From Candidatus Melainabacteria bacterium (GTDB lineage: Bacteria > Cyanobacteriota > Vampirovibrionia > 2-02-FULL-35-15), in NCBI GenBank assembly GCA_016193285.1, contig JACPSL010000024.1, positions 1 to 49,414 of the forward strand: 49,414 bases of DNA. Direction: 5' to 3'. Made by a program: the position numbers and the translations under genes. The notes beneath the pieces were generated by a model. The model did no database searches and was not told the origin of the DNA. It was given only the letters and a program-made list of their open reading frames with translations. Shown here piece after piece: positions 34,009-43,294 of the stretch. Positions within the stretch are counted from its first letter, which is position 1; every line of letters starts with the position of its first letter.

Positions 34009-34146
34009 TTTTTAATTCTCAATTCTCATCTTCAGACCAATATTTGATTGTATCGATTATAGTAGACATAAAACTATATTAGACATCGATTATACCCAAC
34101 ACGTATAAATAATAACATTTCATGAAATGCTGAAATCATTAAAGAT

Positions 34147-35136
34147 TTATTCTGACAAAGCTGTAATACAATCAGCTGCCTTTATTAAATGAGTTTTTAT
34201 GTTTATATCAGTTACAAAAGAAAGATTTTCTTTTGCTTTGTCAATATATTCAATGGCTGCTTCTTTTGCTTTTTCGCATCCACCAAGTTCAAAAATTAGT
34301 TTAATTGCTTTATCAAAATCACTACCAGAGCTAAATCTATTTTCTATTAAGAGCTTAATTTGTTTTGCTCTTTCATTTGTACTGTTTAATGCAAATAGTG
34401 TAGGAGCTGTAATTATCCCTTGCTTTAAATCAGTTCCAACTTCTTTTCCTATTTTTTTACTTGAACTAGTAAAATCTAAAATATCATCTACTATTTGAAA
34501 TGCAATTCCAAAGTTCTTTCCAAAGCTTTCAGCCTCTTTAATTATTTTAGATGTTTGATTGTTTAAAATAGCTGAAGATGTACATGCTGCTGCAAATAAG
34601 CTGGCTGTTTTAGTAGTAGATTTTTCTATGTACTTTTCCCAAGAAATATTAGGATTAAATAAATATGAATATTGCTCGATTTCACCATCGCAAAGATCAC
34701 TTAATACTTTCGCATAAATTTTTACAATTTCTGTATTTTCTAATACTCCTAGTCTTATTGAAGCTTGAGCAAATAAAAAATCTCCAGTAATGACTGAAAG
34801 TTTATCATTCCAGATGTTGTTTATTGTTTCCCTGCCTCTTCGTAATCTCGCAGAGTCTATTATGTCGTCATGAATAAGGCTTGCTGTATGAATTAGTTCA
34901 GTTAACTCTGCTAAGATTAAATGTTTATTTGTAATATAACCTGTTGCTTTTGCAATCAATAAACACAATGCAGGTCTTATTCTTTTTCCACCTGCTTGGA
35001 AAATATACTGGATAATTTCTAAGAGAGTTTTACTTTTAGCTGGAAGTTTTTTAGATAAGTTTTCTTCTATGATATTAAGTTCATTCTCAATATTATTTAC
35101 AAAGTCTGGTGTTGTTTTTTCTAAAGCTTGTTTCAT
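34147..35136 (-). CDS. long-chain polyprenyl diphosphate synthase
   Basis: A 329-residue trans-prenyltransferase. The first aspartate-rich motif is LIHDDIIDSARLRRGRETIN and the second is IVDDILDFTSS, with GGKRIRPALCLLIA and LKQGIITAPTLFAL around them. The small residues before the first motif (HTASLIHDD) suit a long-chain product such as the octaprenyl or solanesyl side chain of a quinone, fitting the NuoL/NuoM genes; chain length is an inference. Its ATG overlaps the gshA stop by 4 bp. Confidence 0.92.
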   Translation of the reverse strand: MKQALEKTTPDFVNNIENELNIIEENLSKKLPAKSKTLLEIIQYIFQAGGKRIRPALCLLIAKATGYITNKHLILAELTELIHTASLIHDDIIDSARLRRGRETINNIWNDKLSVITGDFLFAQASIRLGVLENTEIVKIYAKVLSDLCDGEIEQYSYLFNPNISWEKYIEKSTTKTASLFAAACTSSAILNNQTSKIIKEAESFGKNFGIAFQIVDDILDFTSSSKKIGKEVGTDLKQGIITAPTLFALNSTNERAKQIKLLIENRFSSGSDFDKAIKLIFELGGCEKAKEAAIEYIDKAKENLSFVTDINIKTHLIKAADCITALSE

Positions 35137-36269
35137 TTAATTTTATTGTAGTACCTTAAATCCATATTTTTAAATTGTTGGATAAAATATTGCATTGTTG
35201 TATCAATTGATTTTTTATTTTTATAAGTTACTAAAAATTCTGTAGATTCATTTCCTTTTTCTAAGATATTAGTTATTAAATTATAATGTTTTAAAACATC
35301 AATTTTTTTTGCTATATCTTTATTTTCTTTATATAAAGACTCAATTATTTTAGAAGCTTCATTACTACGTTCATTGCGCCAATCCCAGATTTTTGCTTTA
35401 AGCCCGTCTTTAGCAACTAGCTCTTCTTGCTTATCAAGAATTTCAACAAGCTTGTTTAACTCTGATTTTGTTTTATTTAAAACCTTAGGCCATGTTTCTT
35501 TAATTAAATATCTTTGAATTATAGATTCAATGAAACTAACTATTGCTAAAATTTTTTTTGTATCACTTACTAAATCACAAATTCTTATTTCTATTCTATT
35601 TAACTTATAAGGTCTGTTAGGTCCATTTGGTCTTATGCTTGTCCAAAGATGTCTAATGTTATACATCTCTTTGTTAGCAAGTTGTTTATTTATCCAGCTT
35701 ATATAACTTTTGTGGTTTGTAAAAAATGGGACAAATGTTGGTGTTTTTGGAAAACTATGCCATCTGTAAGATTGAAAACCAGTTAGTTTCCCATCATGGA
35801 AACAAGATGATGCACTTAAAGCAAGAAAAAGAGGAGTATCTAATCTTAAAGCACATAACAATTTAAAAAGAGTATCATAATTTTCAATTCCTATATTTAT
35901 ATGAAGGCTTGTAGTAATAATTCTGTGTTTATATGTATTAAAAATAAATTTATAATACGGTTCATTTAAATTGGAAGAATAAAAACATTTATCAAAATGA
36001 AGTGGTATGGCACTTCCAGGGATTAATATTAAATTATCTAATTTGTTTAAATAATTTCTCACTTTAATTCTTGGTGTAATGATCTCTTTAAATAAATCAT
36101 TGTAATCTGTACATGGCTTTGTAATATATTCAAAATTTCTCTCGTCAGGCTCTTGTGAGATATAGCTAAACTTATCTTTTAATTTAGAAGACAACGGAAG
36201 AACATTTCCATCCTTAGTTCCAGCAAATAATTCAACTTCAATCCCTTTTTTTAGTAGTCTGTATGGCAC
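35133..36269 (-). CDS. gshA: glutamate-cysteine ligase, cyanobacterial type
   Basis: Makes gamma-glutamylcysteine, the first step of glutathione synthesis. The 378 residues follow the cyanobacterial gshA family: LLKKGIEVELFAGT, QEPDERNFEYITKPC, LILIPGSAIPL, ITTSLHINIGIENY, LALSASS, GFQSYRWHSFPKTP and LWTSIRPNGPNRPYKLNRIEIRICDLV. There is no ATG; a GTG start at 36269 is bounded by an in-frame stop two codons upstream. It is coupled by a 4-bp overlap to the polyprenyl synthase. No gshB is visible here. Confidence 0.87.
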   Translation of the reverse strand: MPYRLLKKGIEVELFAGTKDGNVLPLSSKLKDKFSYISQEPDERNFEYITKPCTDYNDLFKEIITPRIKVRNYLNKLDNLILIPGSAIPLHFDKCFYSSNLNEPYYKFIFNTYKHRIITTSLHINIGIENYDTLFKLLCALRLDTPLFLALSASSCFHDGKLTGFQSYRWHSFPKTPTFVPFFTNHKSYISWINKQLANKEMYNIRHLWTSIRPNGPNRPYKLNRIEIRICDLVSDTKKILAIVSFIESIIQRYLIKETWPKVLNKTKSELNKLVEILDKQEELVAKDGLKAKIWDWRNERSNEASKIIESLYKENKDIAKKIDVLKHYNLITNILEKGNESTEFLVTYKNKKSIDTTMQYFIQQFKNMDLRYYNKIK

Positions 36270-36343
36270 ATGTCATATGATGTCATATATGTAAAAATAT
36301 TACTACTTCCATATCTTGCTATACTTTTTAAGTAATAAATCTA

Positions 36344-36883
36344 ATGAAGCAAATGAAATCCTATAAAAAAAAATTGTACATTTTATCTTGTGTAATCCTT
36401 GCACTATTTTTATCTGGATGTAAAGGAAAAAAACTTACTACAGTTATTGATGACTTACCTGAGTCAGCTCTTCTTACTGAAATTAAAACCACACTTGAAA
36501 ACAAGATGCCTTTAGTTGTTTCATTTACAGCAGAATGGTGTCCACATTGCAGGCAATATAAGCCAGTATTTTTTGAAGTTAAAAAAAATTATGAAGAAAC
36601 TACTAACAATGTTGCTTTTTTTAATATTGATGTAGAAGATCAAAATGGTTCTTTAATATCCAGCAGGTTTCATGTTAAAGGTATACCAACTACTGCTTTT
36701 ATAAGACCAGATGGTTCAGTTTATAAAATGCATGTTGGAGAACTGGATAATGAGGGATTAAATGAAATTATTAAAGGCTTGCTTAAAAGTAAAAGAAAAA
36801 AAAGAAGAGAACCAATTGCTCCTTTTCCAATTGAGCCTCAAGAAGTAAAAGAAGAAATTATTGAACCTGAACCTGTTCAGTAG
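36344..36883 (+). CDS. thioredoxin-fold lipoprotein
   Basis: A 179-residue envelope protein. It has a lipoprotein signal (LYILSCVILALFLSGC, lipidated Cys26), then a thioredoxin fold with active site WCPHC (Cys66 and Cys69), cis-proline loop GIPTTAF and a C-terminal basic then Pro/Glu-rich tail. The CPHC pair is DsbA-like and suggests disulphide formation or exchange outside the inner membrane. The secreted six-cysteine miniproteins are possible clients; that is inference. It converges with topA, overlapping by 26 bp. Confidence 0.87.
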   Translation: MKQMKSYKKKLYILSCVILALFLSGCKGKKLTTVIDDLPESALLTEIKTTLENKMPLVVSFTAEWCPHCRQYKPVFFEVKKNYEETTNNVAFFNIDVEDQNGSLISSRFHVKGIPTTAFIRPDGSVYKMHVGELDNEGLNEIIKGLLKSKRKKRREPIAPFPIEPQEVKEEIIEPEPVQ

Positions 36884-39227
36884 ATTTCTTCCTTTGACTT
36901 CCATATTTTGTAAGTTCTTCTTGTGACGGGTCTTTTTGATATTTGCATTCTTTGTTTGAGCAAATTATTTGTGTAATTCTTGAAGTCTCTTTAAAGGTAA
37001 GTATTGAGTTACATTCAGGGCAGTATGATGATATTGGCCTGAACCAAAAAGCAGAATTGCATTTAGTCTTTGACCACATTGAACAACCATAAAATATTTT
37101 TCCAGCTCTGGATCTCTTTTCAATTAGCTCTCCTCCACATCCTTCTCTTAGACATTTGATCCCTATTGTTTTAAGGAAAGTTGCTCTGTGCTTACATTCT
37201 TCGTTTGTACATTGTAAGTATTCACCATAAGGACCATGTTTAATGATCATTGTACTTTTGCATTTTGAACATTTTTCATTGGATTCTCTGTCCTCTTTGT
37301 ATGGTACTCCATCTTTATTCAAATTAATTACTGTTTTACACTCTGGATAATCTGAACATCCTAAAAATGGTCCAAAACGTCCCCCTCGTAAGAGCATTGG
37401 TTTTCCACATTTAGGACAATTGTATTCTGATTTAATTTCAACCTTTAAAAGCTCAGATTGTGCTTTTTTTAATGTTTCACTAAAACCTACATAAAAATCT
37501 GAAATCATTTTATTCCACTTTTGCTTAGCTTCTTCAATTTTATCCAGGCTTAATTCCATTTCTGCAGTAAAGTCATAGTCAACATATTTAGGGAAATGAT
37601 TGATTAGTAACTCAGTAACTATAAGTCCTAGTTTTGTAGGAGCTAGTGCTTTTTTATCCAGCTTGTGAACATATTTCCTGTCTAAAATTGTACTTATGGT
37701 ATTAGCAAAAGTACTTGGCCTTCCTATGCCAAGTTCTTCAAGTTTTTTTACTAAACTTGCTTCATTAAATCTACTTGGAGGTTCTGTAAAATGTTGCTTT
37801 GGGTTAATAGACTTTGGAATAAGTTTATCACCTGCTTTTAAATCAGGTAATTGAGTAATCTCTTCATCTAAAAGCAGATCTTTTTTGTTTTCTTCTTCCT
37901 CTTCATCTCCATAATTTGATTCGAATGCCCTTAAGAATCCATCAAATATTATTTCAGTTGCTGTTACATGAAATAATCCCTTTCCTGCTTTAATTTTAAC
38001 TACTGTTGTTAAAAGTTCTGCTTGTGCCATTTGACTTGAAAGAAATCTTTCCCAAATTATTTTGTAAGCTTTTATTTGATCAGAATTTAAATATTTTTTT
38101 AATGTTTCAGGAGTTCTAAAAATACTAGTAGGTCTTATGGCTTCGTGAGCATCTTGTATGTTTTGTTTTTTTTGTTTATACATTCTTGGTTCTTCTGGAT
38201 AGTATTTATTGTTATATTTTTCTAATATAAATTTTTTTGCTTCTTCCCTTGATTCATTTGAAATCCTAGTACTATCTGTTCTCATATAAGTAATTAATCC
38301 AACAGGTCCTTCATCTCCAATTTCAATACCTTCATAAAGTTCTTGAGAAATTTTCATAGTTTTTTTTACTGTAAAATCAAATATATTTGCACAAGCTCTT
38401 TGTAAAGTACTGGTAATAAAGGGAGGGAGAGGAGTTTTTTTATAAATTTTTGTTTCAATATTGCTGACTACAAAATCTGCTTTTTTTAACTCATAAACAA
38501 TTTCATTTACATCTTTTTCTGATTTTATGATTAGTGATGATTTTATTTCTTTGCTCTTAGGAGTTGATATAGTTTTTCCATCCCATTTATAAAGATTTGC
38601 CGAAAGTAAGATTTTGTCTTTTTCAATTTCTGCATGAATAGACCAGTATTCTTCTTTTTTAAATGCATTTATTTCTTTTTCTCTTTCTACTACAAGTCTT
38701 AGTGCTACGCTTTGTACTCTTCCTGCTGATTTTGCACCAACTTTTCTCCAGAGAAGTGGACTTATCTTATAGCCAACAAGCCTGTCTAAAATCCTTCTTG
38801 CTTGTTGTGCTTCAACTAAATCCATATTTATTTTTCTGGGGTGCTTAATTGCATTTTTTACTGCATCTTTTGTAATTTCATTACATTCAATTCTTACAGT
38901 CTTATCTGGCTTGCCTAAAATTTCAGAAAGATGCCAAGCAATTGCTTCTCCTTCCCGATCAGGATCTGGAGCAAGATAAATCTTAATTGCTTTTTTTGCT
39001 AATTCTTTTAATTCTTTAACTACTTTAGATTTTATTTCTAGTATTTCATAAATAGGTTCAAAATTGTTTTTAATGTCTACCCCTAATCCTCTTTCTGGAA
39101 GATCTCTTATGTGTCCTATACTTGCTTTTACTAAGTAATCTTTACCTAAAAACTTATTAAAGGTTTTTACTTTACCTGGTGATTCTACAATTATAAGTGA
39201 TTTATTTAATTTATCTTGTGATTTCAT
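36858..39227 (-). CDS. topA: DNA topoisomerase I
   Basis: Relaxes negative supercoils through a 5'-phosphotyrosine. The 789-residue type IA enzyme has a Toprim domain (IIVESPGKVKTFNKFLG, LAPDPDREGEAIAWHL), EAQQARRILDRLVGYKISPLLW, and the active-site Tyr in VGLITYMRTDSTRIS. Four C-terminal zinc ribbons follow (CPKCGKPM, CSKCKSTM, CLREGCGGEL, CPECNSIL). The last gives a longer zinc tail than the three ribbons of E. coli. It is 84 bp behind murB. Confidence 0.97.
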   Translation of the reverse strand: MKSQDKLNKSLIIVESPGKVKTFNKFLGKDYLVKASIGHIRDLPERGLGVDIKNNFEPIYEILEIKSKVVKELKELAKKAIKIYLAPDPDREGEAIAWHLSEILGKPDKTVRIECNEITKDAVKNAIKHPRKINMDLVEAQQARRILDRLVGYKISPLLWRKVGAKSAGRVQSVALRLVVEREKEINAFKKEEYWSIHAEIEKDKILLSANLYKWDGKTISTPKSKEIKSSLIIKSEKDVNEIVYELKKADFVVSNIETKIYKKTPLPPFITSTLQRACANIFDFTVKKTMKISQELYEGIEIGDEGPVGLITYMRTDSTRISNESREEAKKFILEKYNNKYYPEEPRMYKQKKQNIQDAHEAIRPTSIFRTPETLKKYLNSDQIKAYKIIWERFLSSQMAQAELLTTVVKIKAGKGLFHVTATEIIFDGFLRAFESNYGDEEEEENKKDLLLDEEITQLPDLKAGDKLIPKSINPKQHFTEPPSRFNEASLVKKLEELGIGRPSTFANTISTILDRKYVHKLDKKALAPTKLGLIVTELLINHFPKYVDYDFTAEMELSLDKIEEAKQKWNKMISDFYVGFSETLKKAQSELLKVEIKSEYNCPKCGKPMLLRGGRFGPFLGCSDYPECKTVINLNKDGVPYKEDRESNEKCSKCKSTMIIKHGPYGEYLQCTNEECKHRATFLKTIGIKCLREGCGGELIEKRSRAGKIFYGCSMWSKTKCNSAFWFRPISSYCPECNSILTFKETSRITQIICSNKECKYQKDPSQEELTKYGSQRKKSTEQVQVQ

Positions 39228-39311
39228 TTTTTGTTTTACTTTTCTAAAACCTTATTCCTCATAACTAAAATAAAATAACATATCAAGGATTAACATATGT
39301 TTAAAAAATGA

Positions 39312-40262
39312 TTACATGTTATTTGTAATAATAAATGAATTACTAGAAGAACTATCTGAAATTGTCCAAATAGATGCTTCTTGTTCACTAAAAACTCCAA
39401 GTGGTTTTATTTCTGGTTTTAATAATACATTATATTTTTCAAGTACTTTTTCCTGCATTTTACTAATCAACTTGCAAATATCTTGTGATCTAGCATCACC
39501 CAAATTAATTATAAAGTTTGCATGAATAGAAGAAACCTGAGCAGAGCCAACCTTCCAGTCCTTTGCACCAATTGAGTCTAGAATTTTTCCTGCAGACATG
39601 TTTAATTCAATTGGGTTTCTAAAAATACATCCTGCACTTGGTTCTTTTATTGGTTGTGATTTTTGTCTCGCAATGTTATTTTCTTTCATTCTTGATCTGA
39701 TTGCAGCTTCAGTATCTTGTGTCATTCTAAATTTTGCACAAAGTACAATTTGTTCATTTGTATTGATTGTAGATGTTCTATAACCAAACTTTATATCTTT
39801 AGGAGTAAGAATTTCTATTTTCCAGTTTTTTAAATTTAATATTGTAACTGTTTCTAGTATTTGATTTGTGCTAAAACCATGTGCTCCTGCATTCATTACT
39901 ACTGCACCGCCTACTGATCCTGGTATGCCTTCAAAGAATTCCATGCCAGAAAGCCCTAGTTTTGCTGCATAAGCTGCTAATCTTGGTAATCGTGTACCAG
40001 CTCCACATAGTATTAAATCTGTACCAAGCTTTTCTATAAAGTTTAGTCCAGTGGTACAAATCACAGTTGCTGGAATATCTAAAGAAGAAGCAAGAACATT
40101 TGAACCAGCTCCTAACAATATCCATGGTTCATTATTATTAAAAAGTGAATTTATAAATTCAATTAATTCATGGGTAGTTGTTGGGAAACAAATTCTTTTA
40201 ACAACACCACCAACTTTCATTGTAGTAAAGTTTGATAATTCAATATTTTCTAATGTTTTCAC
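39312..40262 (-). CDS. murB: UDP-N-acetylenolpyruvoylglucosamine reductase
   Basis: Reduces UDP-GlcNAc-enolpyruvate to UDP-MurNAc with NADPH and FAD. The 316 residues show NFTTMKVGGVVK, the FAD loop LLGAGSNVLASS, GMEFFEGIPGSVGGAVVMNAGAHG, FGYRTS, the catalytic Ser region PSAGCIFRNP and VSSIHANFIINLGDA. The start is GTG. It lies 18 bp behind murC, the usual order of these wall genes. Confidence 0.96.
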   Translation of the reverse strand: MKTLENIELSNFTTMKVGGVVKRICFPTTTHELIEFINSLFNNNEPWILLGAGSNVLASSLDIPATVICTTGLNFIEKLGTDLILCGAGTRLPRLAAYAAKLGLSGMEFFEGIPGSVGGAVVMNAGAHGFSTNQILETVTILNLKNWKIEILTPKDIKFGYRTSTINTNEQIVLCAKFRMTQDTEAAIRSRMKENNIARQKSQPIKEPSAGCIFRNPIELNMSAGKILDSIGAKDWKVGSAQVSSIHANFIINLGDARSQDICKLISKMQEKVLEKYNVLLKPEIKPLGVFSEQEASIWTISDSSSSNSFIITNNM

Positions 40263-40280
40263 TTTTATTTGTTTGTATCT

Positions 40281-41717
40281 TTAGTATTTATTTTGTGCTA
40301 CTTGTTCCCTTTTATGTAATCCTAGTAATTTTTGACCAATCTCTGTAATATTACCAGCTCCCATTATAAGAATTAAATCATTTGGTTTAATAATTTTTTT
40401 TAGAGAGTCTGTGATTTCATTAATATTTCCTGGCAAATAGTTAATATTTGGTTTATTGATTTCTTGGATTAATTTTTCACTTGATATGTTATTAATGTTC
40501 TTACCCCTTGCTATATATATATCTGTTACAAAGGTAATGCTCTCTTCACTTTTTAATATCTTTATGAACTCATTCCATAAATCTTTTAATCTTCTTGGCT
40601 GATGGGGTTGTAAAACAATGATAAGTCTTTTAGGATTCAATGATTTTGCTGCTTTTATTGTCTCGTGAATTTCAGTGGGGTGATGAGCATAATCATCAAT
40701 AATTGTAATTTCTTTATTAGATATGATTTGAAATCTTCTTTTAACACCTTTGTAATTTTCAAGTGACTCTTTTATTTTTTCAGGACTTATACCTATTAAA
40801 TAACAAACTGAAAATGTAGCAAGAGCATTTAGAATATAGTGTTCACCTGGATATTTAAGCTGCATTGATGTTAAGAAATTCTCTTTTAAGTAAATATCCC
40901 AGCTTTTAGTTGTGGCATTGTATTTTGTACTTATTTTTGGTGCATTGTTTTCAGAACAAAAGCCATATGAAATTAATTTTGGATTATCTAAGTCAAAATT
41001 GTTTGTAATAAGTTCTTTTGTGGTTTTGTCAGACAAGCAAAAAACCAATCCTTTATTTAAAACTGATTTTTTTGCAAATTCAAGAAATGAATTTTTTATT
41101 TCTTCAAAACCATGAGGAAAATTCTCTAAATGATCAGGTTCAATATTTGTAATGACTCCAATTTCAGGATTCCCTTTAAGAAGGCTTTTATCACTTTCAT
41201 CAGCTTCAATAACAAAATATTCTCCACTATCTGTAATTATATTTGTATTTTTGGCAAGGAGTATTCCTCCTAAAACTACAGATGGGGAAAAATTGTTTTT
41301 TAAAAGTACTTCTGCAACCATTGCAGTTGTTGTAGTTTTTCCATGTGTGCCTGAAATTGAAATTAATTTTTTTGAAGAAGTAAAGTATTCAAGTAAATCT
41401 GCTCTGTGGAGAATAAGCTTGTTGTTTTCTTTTGCCCATTTAAGTTCTTCGTTTATATTTTCTATAGCTGTAGAGTAAATCACAATATCTGGATTTATTT
41501 TTTTTATGTTTTCTTTACTATGAGGGCTCCAAATATCTTTAATGCCTTCTGTTATGAGGGTTGAAATTAGCTCTGAGTATTCTCTGTCAGAACCAGATAT
41601 TAAAGTTGAAACTTCTTTAAAGGAATATCTTGCAAGGGCACTCATTCCAATGCCGCCTATTCCAATAAAGTGGATTTTTTTATTTTTAAGATTATGATTT
41701 AACGTTTTTCGATTCAA
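40281..41717 (-). CDS. murC: UDP-N-acetylmuramate-L-alanine ligase
   Basis: Adds L-Ala to UDP-MurNAc using ATP. The 478-residue Mur ligase has the N-terminal nucleotide loop KIHFIGIGGIGMSALAR, ISGSDREYSEL, the ATP loop SISGTHGKTTTTAMVAEVL, IEADESDKSL, NIEPDHLENF and IIDDYAHHPTEI. The only usable start is the TTG at 41717, lying inside rpsT (overlap 26 bp), so translation is probably coupled to rpsT. murB follows. Confidence 0.96.
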   Translation of the reverse strand: MNRKTLNHNLKNKKIHFIGIGGIGMSALARYSFKEVSTLISGSDREYSELISTLITEGIKDIWSPHSKENIKKINPDIVIYSTAIENINEELKWAKENNKLILHRADLLEYFTSSKKLISISGTHGKTTTTAMVAEVLLKNNFSPSVVLGGILLAKNTNIITDSGEYFVIEADESDKSLLKGNPEIGVITNIEPDHLENFPHGFEEIKNSFLEFAKKSVLNKGLVFCLSDKTTKELITNNFDLDNPKLISYGFCSENNAPKISTKYNATTKSWDIYLKENFLTSMQLKYPGEHYILNALATFSVCYLIGISPEKIKESLENYKGVKRRFQIISNKEITIIDDYAHHPTEIHETIKAAKSLNPKRLIIVLQPHQPRRLKDLWNEFIKILKSEESITFVTDIYIARGKNINNISSEKLIQEINKPNINYLPGNINEITDSLKKIIKPNDLILIMGAGNITEIGQKLLGLHKREQVAQNKY

Positions 41718-41973
41718 GCATTTTTAACCACTTAGAGATTCTTGACTTTTTGTGAGCAGCATTTTTAAGATGAAGTATACCTTTAGAAGTAGCTCTGTCA
41801 ATTACTGCAAAAGCTTTATTTGCAGTAGCTTTTGCTGAACTCTCATCATTTTTTGATACAAAGTGGTTAACTTTTTTAATCAAAGTTTTTATCTCTGATA
41901 TTTTTGTTTGGTTCCTAAGTCTATTTCTTTCAGAAGTTTTTACTCTTTTAATTGCTGATTTTAATCTTGGCAT
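41692..41973 (-). CDS. rpsT: 30S ribosomal protein S20
   Basis: A small basic protein that binds the 16S rRNA 5' domain. The 93 residues start MPRLKSAIKRVKTSERNRLRNQ and end with the conserved DRATSKGILHLKNAAHKKSRISKWL. It heads the rpsT-murC-murB run and overlaps murC by 26 bp. The 33 bp between it and the pilin gene contain a short TCTATGG-type heptad (41991-42004). Confidence 0.97.
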   Translation of the reverse strand: MPRLKSAIKRVKTSERNRLRNQTKISEIKTLIKKVNHFVSKNDESSAKATANKAFAVIDRATSKGILHLKNAAHKKSRISKWLKMLESKNVKS

Positions 41974-42006
41974 AAATTTAATTAATAATTGTAGTCTATG
42001 GTCTTT

Positions 42007-42492
42007 TTATTGTGCTCCTCCATTATCAAGTGAAATAATAACATCTGGCATGCTCATTACAACACCATACCCAGTTAGTACAAAACCACCTAAAGTTTCT
42101 TGTGTCTTTACTTCAGTACTTTTTCCTAATATAAATGGTTCTTGTAAAGTTGAATCTGATAAGTAACAAATATCACCAGCTTTTTCGCCTTCTGTACCAT
42201 CTAATACTCTAACTGGTTCATTTGTAAAAGGGTTTGTTAAACTTTTTGCTATACCAAGTTCAATAATTTCATTTGCATCTTTTGGTACAACTCCACCCAT
42301 ATCTACTGTTGCAATTGCAATATTTGCTCTAAGAGCTTGCACACTTGCATTTACGCTTGCATTTTTTGCTCTGTCTTGAGCACCAATTAAGTTTGGAACT
42401 GCAAGTGTAATTAGTATACCTATAATTACAACAACAACTAAAAGTTCAATTAACGTAAAACCATAAGAATTTCTTTTAGATCTTAATTTCAT
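42007..42492 (-). CDS. type IV pilin / pseudopilin
   Basis: A 161-residue prepilin-like protein. A short basic leader (MKLRSKRNSYG) is cut before FTLIELLVVVVIIGILITLAVPNL, with the key Glu5 of the mature protein. The remainder is a compact globular head with NPFTNEPVRVLD and one cysteine. This suits a minor pilin or a type II secretion pseudopilin. The leader RNA contains tandem GGAGAAAA units that supply several ribosome-binding sites. The pilus assembly genes are not in the window. Confidence 0.9.
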   Translation of the reverse strand: MKLRSKRNSYGFTLIELLVVVVIIGILITLAVPNLIGAQDRAKNASVNASVQALRANIAIATVDMGGVVPKDANEIIELGIAKSLTNPFTNEPVRVLDGTEGEKAGDICYLSDSTLQEPFILGKSTEVKTQETLGGFVLTGYGVVMSMPDVIISLDNGGAQ

Positions 42493-42498
42493 TTTTTC

Positions 42499-42535
42499 TT
42501 TTCTCCTCTTTTCTCCGTTTTCTCCGTTTTCTCTG
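42499..42535 (-). repeat. 9-bp repeats giving tandem ribosome-binding sites
   Basis: On minus the pilin leader reads AGAGAAAAC, GGAGAAAAC, GGAGAAAA, GA, GGAGAAAA before the ATG. Three GGAG cores are thus spaced by about 9-10 bp and the nearest lies about 10 bp from the start. Slippage would add or remove ribosome-binding sites. Confidence 0.75.
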
Positions 42536-42609
42536 TTAAGTTTTTAGTATAACAAAAAGATATCAGGCAAATTTACCATAATATTTTAACTTATGATAAG
42601 GTAAATTTT

Positions 42610-43026
42610 ATGCAAAGAACATTTTTAGCAATAAAGCCTGATGGAGTTCAAAGAAGATTAATAGGCAAAGTTATAGGTAGGCTTGAAGATAAAGGTTTTA
42701 AATTAGTTGCAATGAAATTTATGCATCTTAGTGATGACCTTGCAAAAAAGCATTATGGTGAACATAAAGACAAACCATTTTTTAGTGATCTTGTAAGTTT
42801 TATAACTTCTGGCCCAATTGTTGCAATGATATGGGAAGGGAAAGATGTTATTAATACAGTAAGAAAAATGATGGGTAAGACTAATCCTCTTGAGGCTGAA
42901 GCAGGTACTATTAGAGGAGACTTTGGAATTGATACAGGAATGAATATAGTGCATGGTTCAGATAGTGAAAGTAGTGCGAAAAGAGAAATAAGCTTGTTTT
43001 TTAAGGAAGATGAAATGATGCTATAA
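42610..43026 (+). CDS. ndk: nucleoside diphosphate kinase
   Basis: Balances nucleoside triphosphates through a phospho-histidine. The 138 residues match Ndk: [42 protein letters not shown] and catalytic His115 in [10 protein letters not shown]. It is divergent from the pilin gene across 117 bp. rpsP follows 36 bp later. Confidence 0.97.
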   Translation: MQRTFLAIKPDGVQRRLIGKVIGRLEDKGFKLVAMKFMHLSDDLAKKHYGEHKDKPFFSDLVSFITSGPIVAMIWEGKDVINTVRKMMGKTNPLEAEAGTIRGDFGIDTGMNIVHGSDSESSAKREISLFFKEDEMML

Positions 43027-43062
43027 TAACTTTTCTAATATTAGATTGAGGTATATTCAAAA

Positions 43063-43284
43063 ATGCTACGAGTAAGACTTTCAAGAAAAGGTAAAAAGAA
43101 ATCTCCCTTTTACAGGATTGTTATAATTGATAAAAGAAATAAGAGAGATGGTGCTCCTGTTGAAGAAGTAGGAACATACAATCCATTTACTAAAGAACTT
43201 AAAGCAGACAAAGAAAAAATCCAAGACTGGATTAAAAAAGGTGCTATACCAACAGCTACAATAACTTCTTTATTAAAAAGATAA
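43063..43284 (+). CDS. rpsP: 30S ribosomal protein S16
   Basis: The 73-residue product has MLRVRLSRKGKKKSPFYRIVIIDKRNKRDG and VEEVGTYNPFTK, the S16 hallmarks, with WIKKGAIPTATI near the end. It is slightly shorter than most S16 (about 80) but has no missing core part. It follows ndk; the usual rimM/trmD partners are absent. It is convergent with the next gene, 10 bp away. Confidence 0.96.
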   Translation: MLRVRLSRKGKKKSPFYRIVIIDKRNKRDGAPVEEVGTYNPFTKELKADKEKIQDWIKKGAIPTATITSLLKR

Positions 43285-43294
43285 CTGATTTAAA

